DNA of 64,000 nt from Endozoicomonas sp. 8E (GCF_032883915.1 NZ_CP120717.1:7106001-7170000); one strand, 5' to 3'; shown: positions 1 through 9,141, numbered from the stretch's first letter. Program-made: numbers and translations. Notes: generated from the sequence alone by a model not told the origin.

Positions 1-1092
1 TTGCTCTCCGCTGTGTTCTTTTCTTTTGTGATTCGACAGGGCTAGATTGTTTGGCAGGCTCTTCTGGCACTCAGGGCAATTTTGCTCTCCGCTGTGATAT
101 TGGCTTTTGTGATTCGACAGGGCTTTCGCGTTTGGCAGGCTCTTCTGGCACTCAGGGCAGGTTTGCCCTCCGGTGTGATCTTTTCTTCTATGATCCGACA
201 AGGCTTGTGCGTTTGACAAGGGCTTATGGCACTCAGGGCAGATTTGCACTCCGGTGTGATCTTTTCTTCTATGATCCGACAGGGCTTGTGCGTTTGGCAG
301 GGGCTTATGGCAATCAGGGCAGATTTGCACTCCGGTGTGATACCGACTTTTGTGATTCTTCAATGAGCCTTGAGAGCTAAATGATTTTTCACAGTCGGGG
401 TGATTACATGCGTATTTTTTGGGGCCTGCTTTCCTTTGTTTCTTCGCAGGAGGTGGATTTAATTTTAACGATGAACCGGTTGTGCTGTCAGCTACTGAGG
501 CAACTGTCAGACCTTCAGCAGGATGGCTTACGGGGCCAGATTCCTGATCGCCTGTTTGTAAATAGACATCTGTTCTGCAAGCGTAAGAGTCATCTGAGGT
601 TGAACGACACCGGGTGCTTGTGGAAGGAGCGAATATACAGACTCTCTGTTGATTACAACAGGGCTGTTCGTGGCAATTTTTGTCAAGGCTATGTCGGGAG
701 TCGGTGGGCCGTCCCGAATGTTCATCATTATTGTCATTGTCGTATAAATAATGCGATTTTTCTGAATGTCTGTTGAATGACTGACCATGATCCTCTGACT
801 CCGTTGTCCGGGAATAATTACCGCCGCCCGTTCCGTACATCAAAGTGATGATCTGAGGTTTGTTTCGCCTGGAGGGTTTGTCATCTGGTAGCGTGCCTGA
901 CCCCGAATATCCGTTTGTGCTGACCATTTGTGATGGTTCGTTTTGCATCAGCCTCCAGTCGGTCATTGGCATTGCAGTTAATATGCCCGGTTCAGTTTTT
1001 ACAGAAAAACTCTGGCTTGTCGCAGCCCCATTCTGATCAACCTCTACGAGAAAATGGTAAGTCTGCGGCTCAACCGGGAAGACGAAAGGCAA
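1..1092 (-). CDS. C2H2 zinc-finger repeat protein, C-terminus off the window
   Basis: The frame is open from a TTG at 1092 to base 1, giving 364 residues. An N-terminal region of about 227 residues is followed by a first finger of the form C-x4-C-x12-H-x4-H, then four fingers of the form C-x2-C-x12-H-x4-H joined by TGxQ/SGEQ linkers. It aligns throughout with the three complete copies to its right, so more fingers probably lie outside the window. Nucleic-acid binding is the family expectation for C2H2 fingers; the target is unknown. There is no in-frame ATG near the N-terminus, as in the other copies, so the start is uncertain. Confidence 0.8.
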   Translation of the reverse strand, partial: MPFVFPVEPQTYHFLVEVDQNGAATSQSFSVKTEPGILTAMPMTDWRLMQNEPSQMVSTNGYSGSGTLPDDKPSRRNKPQIITLMYGTGGGNYSRTTESEDHGQSFNRHSEKSHYLYDNDNNDEHSGRPTDSRHSLDKNCHEQPCCNQQRVCIFAPSTSTRCRSTSDDSYACRTDVYLQTGDQESGPVSHPAEGLTVASVADSTTGSSLKLNPPPAKKQRKAGPKKYACNHPDCEKSFSSQGSLKNHKSRYHTGVQICPDCHKPLPNAQALSDHRRKDHTGVQICPECHKPLSNAQALSDHRRKDHTGGQTCPECQKSLPNAKALSNHKSQYHSGEQNCPECQKSLPNNLALSNHKRKEHSGEQ

Positions 1093-1251
1093 AAAGACCC
1101 ATACGTGCGAGAGTAGACTTTTAATGGTTATATCCTTTGTTTTCCAAGGATAGGAGCAGTGAGGATAGACGATAGGAAGTTTGGGAGCTTTTCAATGTTG
1201 GCAAGCGCTATAGGAATTAGAAAGCGCAAATAGATAAACCACTGACGTATA

Positions 1252-1412
1252 ATACCAATCGTGCTTTCTAACTCCCGTGATGAGTATGGAGATTTGAGCC
1301 TTAAGACAAGGCGGCGTGAGGAGTCATAGCCTTAGCTATGGCGACGATCGCCAACACAGGATTAAGGCTCAAATCTTCAGCGCAATAGGGAGTTAGAAAG
1401 TTCGATTGGTAT
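1252..1412. repeat. 161-bp MITE with 25-bp terminal inverted repeats
   Basis: Bases 1252-1276 and 1388-1412 are near-perfect inverted copies (outer part ATACCAATCG). A second inner inverted pair around GAGCCTTAAG makes the whole unit a long palindrome. No ORF is inside. The ends carry TA, as in IS630/Tc1-type insertions. The homologous spacer at 5612-5938 lacks the element. A second copy of the termini is at 15116-15276 and a truncated left end is at 17317. Confidence 0.8.
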
Positions 1413-1597
1413 ACATACGAATATTTTTTCCAATAGGGTTTAAGAGCTGCTTGCTGGAGAAGATTGCCTTCCATGTCTTTTTATCATCGGTTCACCCCCG
1501 TAGGTGATAGATAGACAGATGGACGTGAGCATTGCACTTCAGATCATGCCCAAACCTGTGCAATACCTTTCCCTCCTGAGCCAGTGACAAGCAAAAA

Positions 1598-3523
1598 TCA
1601 ATCACTTGACTTTGCATCATCAAGCTTTCGTTTACGGTGTTGCCTTTTGTGATTCGACAGGGCTTGAGCGCTTGGCAGGGTCTTCTGGCATTCAGGGCAG
1701 GTTTTCTCTCCTGTGTGATATTGACTTTTGTGAGCCGACAGGGCATGACTGTTTGCGAATGTCTTCTGGCACTCAGGGCAGGTTTTCTCTCCGCTGTGAT
1801 CTTTTCTTTTGTGAACCGCCAGGGCATGAGCGCTTGGCAGGGGCTTCTGGCACTCAAGGCAAGTTTGCTCTCCGCTGTGATCTTTTCTTCTGTGAGTCAA
1901 CAGGGCTTGAGCGTGTGGCAGAGTCGTCTGGCACTCAGGGCAGGTTTGCTCTCCGCTGTGATATTGGCTTTTGTGAACCGACAGCGCTAGAGTGTTTGCC
2001 AGGGTCTTCTCGCACTCAGGACAGGTTTGCTTTCCGCTGTGGTCTTTTCTTTTGTGAACCGACAGGGCTTTTGCGTTTGGTAGGGTCGTCCGGCACTTAG
2101 GACAAGTTTGCTTGCCGCTGTGATATAAACTTCTGTGAATCGAAAGGTCTTGAGCGTTTAGCGTGAGCTTCTGGCACTCAGGGCAGCTTTGCTCTCCGGT
2201 GTGATCCTTTCTTTTGTGAGCAGACAGGGCTTTTGCGTTTGGCAGGATCTTCTGGCAATCAGGGCAGCTTTGCTCTCCGGTGTGATGTTTTCTTCTATGA
2301 TCCAACAGGGCTTGAGCTTTTGGCAGGGGCTTATGGCAATCAGGACAGATTTGCACTCCGGTGTGATCTTTTCTTCTATGATTCGACAGGGCTTGAGCGT
2401 TTGGCAGGGGCTTATGACAATCAGGACAGATTTGCACTCCGGTGTGATCTTTTCTTCTATGATTCGACAGGGCTTGAGCGCTTGCCAGAGTCTTCTGGCA
2501 CTCAGGGCAGGTTCGCTCTCCGGTGTGTTCTTTTCTTTTGTGATCGCACAGGGCTTGAGCGTTTGGCAGGGTCTTCTGGCATTCAGGGCAGGTTTTCTCT
2601 CCTGTGTGATATTGACTTTTGTGAGCCGACAGGGCCTGACTGTTTGCCAAGGTCTTCTGGCACTCAGGGCAGGTTTTCTCTCCGCTGTGTTCTTTTCTTT
2701 TGTGAACCGCCAGGGCATGAGCGCTTGGCAGGGGCTTCTGGCACTCAAGGCAGGTTCGTTCTCCGGTGTGATATTGACTTTTGTGAGAGTTCAATGAGCC
2801 TTGAGAGCTAAATGATTTTTCACAGTCGGGGTGATCACATCGGCATTTTTTGGAGCCTGCTTTCCTTTGTTTTTTCGCAGGAGGTGGATTTAATTTTAAC
2901 GATGAACCGGTTGTGCTGTCAGCTCCTGAGACAACTGTCAGACCTTCAGCAGGATGGCTTACGGGGCCGGATTCCTGATCGCTTGTTTGCAAATAGACAT
3001 CTGTTCTGCAAGCGAAAGAGTCATCTGAGGTTGAACGACACCGGATACTTGTGGAAGGAGCGAAGATACAGACTCTTTGTTGATTACAACAGGGCTGTTC
3101 AAGGCAACTTTTATCAAGGCTATGTCGTGAGTCGGTTGGCCTGCCCGAACTTTCATCATTATGGTCATTGTCGCATAAATAATGCGATTTTTCTGAATGT
3201 CTATTGAATGACTGACCATGATCCTCTGGCTCCGTTTTTAGTGAATAGTTACCGCCGCCCGTTCCGTACATCAAAGTGATGATCTGAAGTTTGTTTCGCC
3301 TGGAGGGTTTGTCATCGGGTGGCGTGCCTGACCCTGAATATCCGTTTGTGTTGGTCATGTGTGATGGTTCGTTTTGCATCAGCCTCCAGTCGATCATTGG
3401 CATTGCAGTTAATATGCCCGGCTCAGCTTTTATAGAAAAACTCTGGCTTGTCGTAGCCCCATTCTGATCAACCTCTACGAGAAAATGGTAAGTCTGCGGC
3501 TCAACCGGGAAGACGAAAGGCAA
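1598..3523 (-). CDS. 15-finger C2H2 zinc-finger protein
   Basis: 641 residues. The N-terminal region (about 1-225) is polar, Ser/Thr/Gln-rich and ends in a basic run (PPAKKQRKAGSKK). Fifteen fingers follow to the C-terminus, the first C-x4-C and the rest C-x2-C-x12-H-x4-H, on a 27-residue period with TGE/SGE linkers like eukaryotic Krueppel-type proteins. The usual Phe is Leu, and helix position 3 is almost always Ala. The tail is a basic RKRKLDDAKSSD shared by all complete copies. The TTG start is the first start codon in frame; the conserved frame continues upstream (see findings). Likely a nucleic-acid or protein-binding protein, possibly acting in a host; the function is unknown. Confidence 0.85.
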   Translation of the reverse strand: MPFVFPVEPQTYHFLVEVDQNGATTSQSFSIKAEPGILTAMPMIDWRLMQNEPSHMTNTNGYSGSGTPPDDKPSRRNKLQIITLMYGTGGGNYSLKTEPEDHGQSFNRHSEKSHYLCDNDHNDESSGRPTDSRHSLDKSCLEQPCCNQQRVCIFAPSTSIRCRSTSDDSFACRTDVYLQTSDQESGPVSHPAEGLTVVSGADSTTGSSLKLNPPPAKKQRKAGSKKCRCDHPDCEKSFSSQGSLNSHKSQYHTGERTCLECQKPLPSAHALAVHKRKEHSGEKTCPECQKTLANSQALSAHKSQYHTGEKTCPECQKTLPNAQALCDHKRKEHTGERTCPECQKTLASAQALSNHRRKDHTGVQICPDCHKPLPNAQALSNHRRKDHTGVQICPDCHKPLPKAQALLDHRRKHHTGEQSCPDCQKILPNAKALSAHKRKDHTGEQSCPECQKLTLNAQDLSIHRSLYHSGKQTCPKCRTTLPNAKALSVHKRKDHSGKQTCPECEKTLANTLALSVHKSQYHSGEQTCPECQTTLPHAQALLTHRRKDHSGEQTCLECQKPLPSAHALAVHKRKDHSGEKTCPECQKTFANSHALSAHKSQYHTGEKTCPECQKTLPSAQALSNHKRQHRKRKLDDAKSSD

Positions 3524-3685
3524 AAAGACCCATACGTGCGAGAGTAGACTTTTAATGGTGATATCCTTCGTTTTCCAAGGATAGGAGCAGTGAGGATAGA
3601 CGATAGGAAGTTTGGAAGCTTTTCAATGTTGGCAAGCCCAAACGTGTGCAGTGCCTTTCCCTCCTGAGCCTGTGACAAGCAGAAA

Positions 3686-5611
3686 TCAATCACTTGACTT
3701 TGCATCATCAAGCTTTCGTTTACGGTGTTGCCTTTTGTGATTCGACAGGGCTGGAGCGTTTGGCAGGGTCTTCTGGCACTCAGGGCAAGTTTGCTCTCTG
3801 CTGTGATCTTTTCTTCTGTGAGTCAACAGGGCTTGAGCGTGTGGCAGGGTTGTCTGGCACTCAGGGCAGGTTTGCTCTCCGCTATGATATTGGCTTTTGT
3901 GATTCGACAGGGCTGGAGCGTTTGGCAGGGTCTTCTGGCACTCAGGGCAGGTTTGCTCTCTGCTGTGATCTTTTCTTCTGTGAGTCAACAGGGCTTGAGC
4001 GTGTGGCAGGGTTGTCTGGCACTCAGGGCAGGTTTGCTCTCCGCTATGATATTGGCTTTTGTGATTCGACAGGGCTGGAGCGTTTGGCAGGGTCTTCTGG
4101 CACTCAGGGCAGGTTTGCTTTCCGCTGTGATCTTTTCTTTTGTGATTCGACAAGGCTAGAGTGTTTGGCAGGGTCTTCTGGCACTCAGGACAGATTTGCT
4201 CTCCGGTGTGTTCTTTTCTTTTGTGATTCGACAGGGCTTTAGTGTTTGGCAGGGTCTTCTGACACTCAGGGCAGGTTTGTTCTCCGGTGTGATATTTTCT
4301 TTTGTGATCCCACAGGGCTGGAGCGCTTGCCAGGGTCTTCTGGCACTCAGGACAGATTTGCTCTCCGGTGTGTTTTTTTCTTTTGTGATTCGACAGGGCT
4401 TTCGCGTTTGGCAGGGTCTTTTGGCACTCAGGGCAAGTTTGCTCTCCGGTGTGATCTTTTCTTCTGTGAGTCAACAGGGCTTGAGCGTTTACCAGGGTCT
4501 TATGGCACTCGGGGCAGGTTTTCTCTCCGGTGTGATATTGGCTTTTGTGATTCGACAGGGCTTGAGCGTTTGGCAGGGTCTTCTGGCATTCAGGGCAGGT
4601 TTGCTCTCCGGTGTGTTCTTTTCTTTTGTGATTCAACAGGGCTAGAGCGCTTGCCAGGGTCTTTTGGCACTCAGGGCAGGTTTGCTCTACGGTGTGTTCT
4701 TTTCTTTTGTGATCCGACAGGGCTTGAGCATTCGGCAGGGTCTTCTTGCACTCAGGGCAGGTTTGCTCTCCGCTGTGTTCTTTTCTTTTGTGTTTCCACA
4801 GGGCTAGACTGTTTCGCAGGGTCTTCTGGCACTCAAGGCAAGTTTGCTCTCCGCTGTGATATTGGCTTTTGTGAGTGTTCAATGAGCTTTGAGAGCTAAG
4901 TGATTTTTCACAGCCGGGGTGATTGCATCGGTATTTTTTTGAGCCTGCCTTCTTTTGTTTTTTCGCAGGAGGCGGATTTAATTTTAATGATGAACCGTTT
5001 GTGTTGTCAGCTTCCAAGCCAACTGTCGGACCTTCAGCAGGATGGCTTACCGAGTCAGATTCCTGATCGCCTGTTTGCAAATAGACATCTGTTCTGTAAG
5101 CGAAAGAGTCATTTGAGATTGAACGACACCAGGTACTTGTGGAAGGAGCGAAGATACAGACCCTCTGTTGAGTACAACAGGGCTGTTCGTGGCAATTTTT
5201 GTCCAGGCTATGTCGGGAGTCGGTGGGTCGGCCCGAATTTTCATCATTATGGTCGTTGTCGTATAAATAATGCGATTTTTCTGAATGTCTATTGAAGGAC
5301 TGACCATGATCCTCTGACTCCGTTGTCCGGGAACAGTTACCGCCGCTCGTTCCGTACATCAAAGTGATGATCTGAAGTTTGTTTCGCCTGGAGGGTTTGT
5401 CATCGGGTGGCGTGCCTGACCCTGAATATCCGTTTGTATTGGTCATGTGTGATGGTTCGTTTTGCATCAGCCTCCAGTCGGTCATTGGCATTGCAGTTAA
5501 TATGCCCGGCTCAGTTTTTATAGAAAAACTCTGGCTTGTCGAAGCCCCATTCTGGTCAACCTCTACGATAAAACCATATGTTTGCGGCTCAACCGGGCAG
5601 ACGAAGGGCAA
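3686..5611 (-). CDS. 15-finger C2H2 zinc-finger protein, second complete copy
   Basis: 641 residues, same architecture as the copy at 1598-3523: a variable N-terminal region, a basic junction (AKKQKKAGSKK), 15 fingers and the same basic tail. Fingers 11-12 and 13-14 are the same two-finger unit repeated (162 bp nearly identical in DNA), which shows recent internal expansion. Variation between fingers falls mostly on helix positions -1, 1, 2, 5 and 6, while the linker and zinc ligands are kept. Only 162 bp separate this stop from the next gene's start, because the usual intergenic spacer is partly deleted. TTG start, with no in-frame ATG nearby. Confidence 0.85.
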   Translation of the reverse strand: MPFVCPVEPQTYGFIVEVDQNGASTSQSFSIKTEPGILTAMPMTDWRLMQNEPSHMTNTNGYSGSGTPPDDKPSRRNKLQIITLMYGTSGGNCSRTTESEDHGQSFNRHSEKSHYLYDNDHNDENSGRPTDSRHSLDKNCHEQPCCTQQRVCIFAPSTSTWCRSISNDSFAYRTDVYLQTGDQESDSVSHPAEGPTVGLEADNTNGSSLKLNPPPAKKQKKAGSKKYRCNHPGCEKSLSSQSSLNTHKSQYHSGEQTCLECQKTLRNSLALWKHKRKEHSGEQTCPECKKTLPNAQALSDHKRKEHTVEQTCPECQKTLASALALLNHKRKEHTGEQTCPECQKTLPNAQALSNHKSQYHTGEKTCPECHKTLVNAQALLTHRRKDHTGEQTCPECQKTLPNAKALSNHKRKKHTGEQICPECQKTLASAPALWDHKRKYHTGEQTCPECQKTLPNTKALSNHKRKEHTGEQICPECQKTLPNTLALSNHKRKDHSGKQTCPECQKTLPNAPALSNHKSQYHSGEQTCPECQTTLPHAQALLTHRRKDHSREQTCPECQKTLPNAPALSNHKSQYHSGEQTCPECQTTLPHAQALLTHRRKDHSREQTCPECQKTLPNAPALSNHKRQHRKRKLDDAKSSD

Positions 5612-5938
5612 AAAGACCCATACGTGCGAGAGTAGACTTTTAATGGTTATATCCTTCGTTTTCCATGGATAGGAGCAGTGAGGATAGACGATAGGAAGTT
5701 TGGGAGCTTTTCAATGTTGGCACGCTCTATAGGAATTACAAAGCGCAGATAGATAATCTACTGACGTATAAATTCCAATAGAGTTTAAGAGCTGCTTGCT
5801 GAAGAAGATTGCCTTACATGTCTTTATGTCATCGGTTAACACCCGCAGGTGATAGACAGGTGAACGTGAGCATTGCACTTCAGATCATGCCCAAACGTGT
5901 GCAGTGCCTTTCCCTCCTGAGCCTGTGACAAGCAGAAA
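5612..5938. other. Spacer between zinc-finger genes, no gene
   Basis: This 327-bp stretch has no ORF of note. It is homologous to the spacer at 1093-1597, including the flanks around GACGTATA, but lacks the 161-bp MITE found there. It therefore serves as an empty-site reference. The 3' part just before the next stop codon is also conserved between copies. Confidence 0.6.
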
Positions 5939-7048
5939 TCAATCACTTGACTTTGCATCATCAAGCTTTCGTTTTCGGTGTTGCCTTTTATGATTTGACA
6001 GGGCGCAGGCGTTTGGCAAGATCTTTTGGCACTCAGAGCAGCTTCGCTCTCCTCTGTGATATTGACTTTTGTGAGCCGACAGGGCTTGAACGTTTGCCAG
6101 GGTCTTCCGGCACTCAGGGCAGGTTTGCTTTCCGGTGTGATCTTTTCTTTTGTGAACCGACAGGGCTTGAGTATTTGGCAGGGTCTTCTGGCACTCAGGG
6201 CAAATTCGCTCTCCGCTGTGATATTGACTTTTGTGAACCGAGAAGGCTTTCGCGTTTGGCAGGGTCGTCTTGCACTCAGAGCAGATTTGCTCTCCGGTGT
6301 GATCTTTTCTTTTGTGAACCGTCAGGGCTTGAGCGTTTGGCAGGTGCTTCTGGCACTCAAGACAGGTTCGTTCTCCGGTGTGATATTGACTTTTGTGATT
6401 GTACAATGAGGATTGAGAGCCAAGTGATTTTTCACAGCCGGGATGATCACATCGGTATTTTTTGGAGCCTGCCTTCCTTTGTTTTTGCGCAGGTGGTGGA
6501 TTTAGTTTTAATGATGAACCGCTTGTGCTATCAGCTCCTGAGACAACTGTCGGACCTTCAGCAGGACGGCTTACCGGGTCAGATTTCTGATCGCCTGTTT
6601 GCAAAGAGTCATCTGAGGTTGAACGACACTGAGCACTTGTGGAAGGAGCGAAGATACAGACTCTTTGTTGATTACAACAGGGCTGCTCATGGCAATTTTC
6701 GTCAAAGCTATGTCGAGAGTCGGTGGGCCGACCCGGATTTTCATCATTATGGTCGTTTTCATATAGATAATGCGATTTTTCTGGATGTCTATTGAATGAC
6801 TGACCATGATCCTCTGGCCCGGTTGTCCGGGAAGAGTTACCGCCGCCCGTTCCGTACATCAAAGTGATAATCATGTGTGATAGTTCGTTTTGCCTCGGCC
6901 TCCAATCGGCCATTGGCATTGCAGATAATCCGCCCGGCTCAGTTTTTATAGAAAAGCTCTGGCTTGTCGAAGCCCCATTCTGGTTAACCTCAACGATAAA
7001 ACGGTAAGTCTGCGGCTCAAACGGGCAAACGATAGGCAAAAAAACCAA
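5939..7048 (-). CDS. 6-finger C2H2 zinc-finger protein, short copy
   Basis: 369 residues. Same family as the two 641-residue copies but with only six fingers, and with two short deletions in the N-terminal region, including the segment that reads TPPDDKPSRR in the others. First finger C-x4-C, then C-x2-C-x12-H-x4-H units with TGE/SGE/RGE linkers, ending in the shared basic tail. It lies most upstream in the minus-strand array. Annotated from a TTG at 7048; an upstream hydrophobic stretch in the same frame is conserved in all copies. The finger count varies by loss or gain of whole 81-bp units. Confidence 0.85.
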   Translation of the reverse strand: MVFLPIVCPFEPQTYRFIVEVNQNGASTSQSFSIKTEPGGLSAMPMADWRPRQNELSHMIITLMYGTGGGNSSRTTGPEDHGQSFNRHPEKSHYLYENDHNDENPGRPTDSRHSFDENCHEQPCCNQQRVCIFAPSTSAQCRSTSDDSLQTGDQKSDPVSRPAEGPTVVSGADSTSGSSLKLNPPPAQKQRKAGSKKYRCDHPGCEKSLGSQSSLYNHKSQYHTGERTCLECQKHLPNAQALTVHKRKDHTGEQICSECKTTLPNAKAFSVHKSQYHSGERICPECQKTLPNTQALSVHKRKDHTGKQTCPECRKTLANVQALSAHKSQYHRGERSCSECQKILPNACALSNHKRQHRKRKLDDAKSSD

Positions 7049-7134
7049 TACGTGGGAGAGTAGACTTTTAATGTTTCTATCCTTTGTTTTCTATAGATAG
7101 GAGCAGTGAGGATAGACGAGAAGATGATGGGCAC

Positions 7135-7400
7135 GAAACTAATACATAGTGGTTCATGGATTCTCCATACATGGCGGACGTTCTGGAATTTTACTGAAAC
7201 ACCGATGTTTTATACCTGATGACTGTCGTAAAAATCGGTTTGAGAAAAGCGATGAACTCAGCGACGATCACAGAGCTGGAGCCATAATCCACACACATTG
7301 AAATTTGACTAGTGGGGATGTTTTTAGACCTTCATCCACAGAGTTTTTCTACTGCCTTTTTTTGTAAACGTTGATTGAGAATTTTTGCCTGAAGGGAGTA
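7135..7400. other. Intergenic region, nothing recognised
   Basis: No ORF, RNA gene or clear repeat could be recognised between the upstream end of the zinc-finger array and the terminator of the permease gene. It presumably contains the promoter of the zinc-finger array, but no convincing -35/-10 pair could be picked by eye. Confidence 0.4.
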
Positions 7401-7404
7401 AACA

Positions 7405-7431
7405 GGCTTGCTCACCTGAAATGAGCAAGCC
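7405..7431 (-). terminator. Intrinsic terminator of the purine permease gene
   Basis: On the minus strand a perfect 10-bp stem (GGCTTGCTCA / TGAGCAAGCC) with a 7-base loop lies 8 bases after the permease stop and is followed by TGTTT. Confidence 0.7.
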
Positions 7432-7439
7432 AGAGGGGC

Positions 7440-8798
7440 TTAGACGCCAAAGAACACAAACTTGAGAGCAAAGAGCACCGCCAATACCCAGACACTGATA
7501 CTGACATCGCTGGAACGTCCAGCCAGAACTTTAATCACCGGATAAGCGATGAATCCCAGAGCGATACCATTAGCAATAGAAAAGCTCAGTGGCATCATGA
7601 TAGCGGTCATCATAACCGGTCCGGCTTCTGTCAGATCGTTCCAGTCAATATTAGCAAGGCTGCCCACCATCAGAACAGCAACATAAATCAGGGCTCCCGC
7701 AGTTGCATAAGCAGGTACCATCCCGGCCAGGGGAGAGAAGAAAGCACAAAGCAAAAACAGCAAACCAATGGTGACCGCTGTCAGACCGGTGCGACCTCCT
7801 GCGGCCACACCTGAAGCACTTTCAACATAGGAAGTTACCGTCGGTGTACCCACCAGTGCACCCGCCCATGAAGCTGTACCGTCAGTGATCATGGCTCTGT
7901 TCATGTTGTGCATTTTGCCGTCTTTGTCGGCCAGACCCGCCTTGTCGCCCACGGCAATCAGGGTACCTGTCGTATCAAACAGATTGACGAACATGAAAGC
8001 AATAATGACACCCAGCATTTCAGGGTTGAGAGCACCCATAATGTCCAGTCCACCGACGATAGGCATCATGCTGGGTGGCGCTGAAGCCACGCCACTAAAA
8101 GCAACATCACCGGTCAACAAGGCAATAGAGGTGACAACGGCAATAGCGATCAGCACAGCGGCTTTGAGGCCACGGAATGCCAGACCCAGAATAAGAAACA
8201 GACTGAGACAGGCCATCATTGGGCCAAACTGAGTGATGTCCCCCAAAGTCACTATGGTGCCCGGGCTGGCCACCACAATGCCGGCATTTTTAAGACCAAT
8301 CAGTGCCAGGAAGAGGCCAATACCGCTGGTGATTCCGACTCTGAGACCCACAGGAATGCTGTCTACAATCCATGCCCTGACTTTGAACAGGCTCAACAAC
8401 ATGAAGCCTATGCCGCCCCAAAACACAGCACCCATGGCTTCTTGCCAGGTGTAGCCCATCCCCAGCACCACCGCGTAGGCAAAGAAAGCGTTCAAACCCA
8501 TACCCGGAGCCAGTCCCACAGGCCAATTAGCGAAAAGACCGATGGCGATGGTACTCAGGCCCGCGACCAGACAGGTGGCAGTGAACAGGGCTCCCTTGTC
8601 CATCCCGGCATCACCGAGCATTCCCGGTATGACAAATACCACATAACACATGGTAATGAAGGTCGTCAGACCTGCCATCACTTCAGTTTTTACTGTCGTG
8701 TTTTTGGCACTGAGTTTGAAGAGACGATCGAGCAGTGATGCACTCTTATACCCACCCACAGCGGGCGACATGTCAGCGTTATCCATTCCAGACTCCAT
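7440..8798 (-). CDS. NCS2-family purine permease (AzgA-like)
   Basis: 452 residues from the ATG at 8798; a longer frame starts only at a TTG at 8843. A very hydrophobic multi-pass membrane protein with the NCS2/AzgA hallmarks: an amphipathic start ending in KTEVMAGLTTF, a GLAPGMGLNAFFAY signature near residue 95, and a VNLFDTTGTLIAVGDKAG motif near residue 275. AzgA-type members import hypoxanthine, guanine, adenine or xanthine by proton symport. It is divergent from xdhABC with a shared 343-bp control region, which fits uptake of the substrate for xanthine dehydrogenase. The exact base specificity cannot be read from sequence. Confidence 0.9.
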   Translation of the reverse strand: MESGMDNADMSPAVGGYKSASLLDRLFKLSAKNTTVKTEVMAGLTTFITMCYVVFVIPGMLGDAGMDKGALFTATCLVAGLSTIAIGLFANWPVGLAPGMGLNAFFAYAVVLGMGYTWQEAMGAVFWGGIGFMLLSLFKVRAWIVDSIPVGLRVGITSGIGLFLALIGLKNAGIVVASPGTIVTLGDITQFGPMMACLSLFLILGLAFRGLKAAVLIAIAVVTSIALLTGDVAFSGVASAPPSMMPIVGGLDIMGALNPEMLGVIIAFMFVNLFDTTGTLIAVGDKAGLADKDGKMHNMNRAMITDGTASWAGALVGTPTVTSYVESASGVAAGGRTGLTAVTIGLLFLLCAFFSPLAGMVPAYATAGALIYVAVLMVGSLANIDWNDLTEAGPVMMTAIMMPLSFSIANGIALGFIAYPVIKVLAGRSSDVSISVWVLAVLFALKFVFFGV

Positions 8799-9012
8799 AT
8801 AATTGTTGTTCTTATCGATGCAATGATCTAACCAACTGATCAAAACTGATAATACTGAATTTACCCAGGGTCCATAAAAAATGATCCAAAGGTGTACGAG
8901 GCTTTTTTGATAGCATTATTTGTTCCAGGACAGCTGAGTCTGCTGCCTATCTTTTTAACACCAGCCTGTCTTTTTAATACCAGCATTTTGCTGATTTCGC
9001 TTGCTATTTTCC

Positions 9013-9026
9013 CGACCAAATAGTCA
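9013..9026. promoter_or_regulatory. Candidate purine-regulon operator upstream of xdhA
   Basis: CGACCAAATAGTCA matches, at 12 of 14 bases, the reverse complement of the perfect palindrome at 24879-24892 between puuE and alc. It sits about 115 bp upstream of the xdhA start in the shared permease/xdh control region. The operator role is inferred from the palindrome and its recurrence in two purine promoters. Confidence 0.45.
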
Positions 9027-9053
9027 AATTACAAGTCGCAGATATGAGCGAAG

Positions 9054-9106
9054 AAAAATATTCTACGTAAATCAAAAACAAAAAAACGACCATGCAGAAT
9101 ATTTTT
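9054..9106. promoter_or_regulatory. Inverted repeat in the xdh control region
   Basis: AAAAATATTCT (9054-9064) is repeated inverted as AGAATATTTTT (9096-9106), 11 of 11 bases, with a 31-bp spacer, ending 35 bp before the xdhA start. It could be a regulator site or an AT-rich promoter element. Confidence 0.35.
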
Positions 9107-9141
9107 CCCTATAGAGAATTAGAATAAAGGAGTCAGTCGTC

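Noticed and set aside
1..2790. 81-bp period resembling a CRISPR or other direct-repeat array
   Set aside because: There are no unique spacers. The period is the 27-residue zinc-finger coding unit, with variation at codon level.
1606..2811. Several long plus-strand ORFs across the zinc-finger genes (also at 3694-4899 and 5947-6795)
   Set aside because: They mirror the 81-bp coding repeat of the minus-strand genes; the Cys/His pattern and linker sense exist only on the minus strand.
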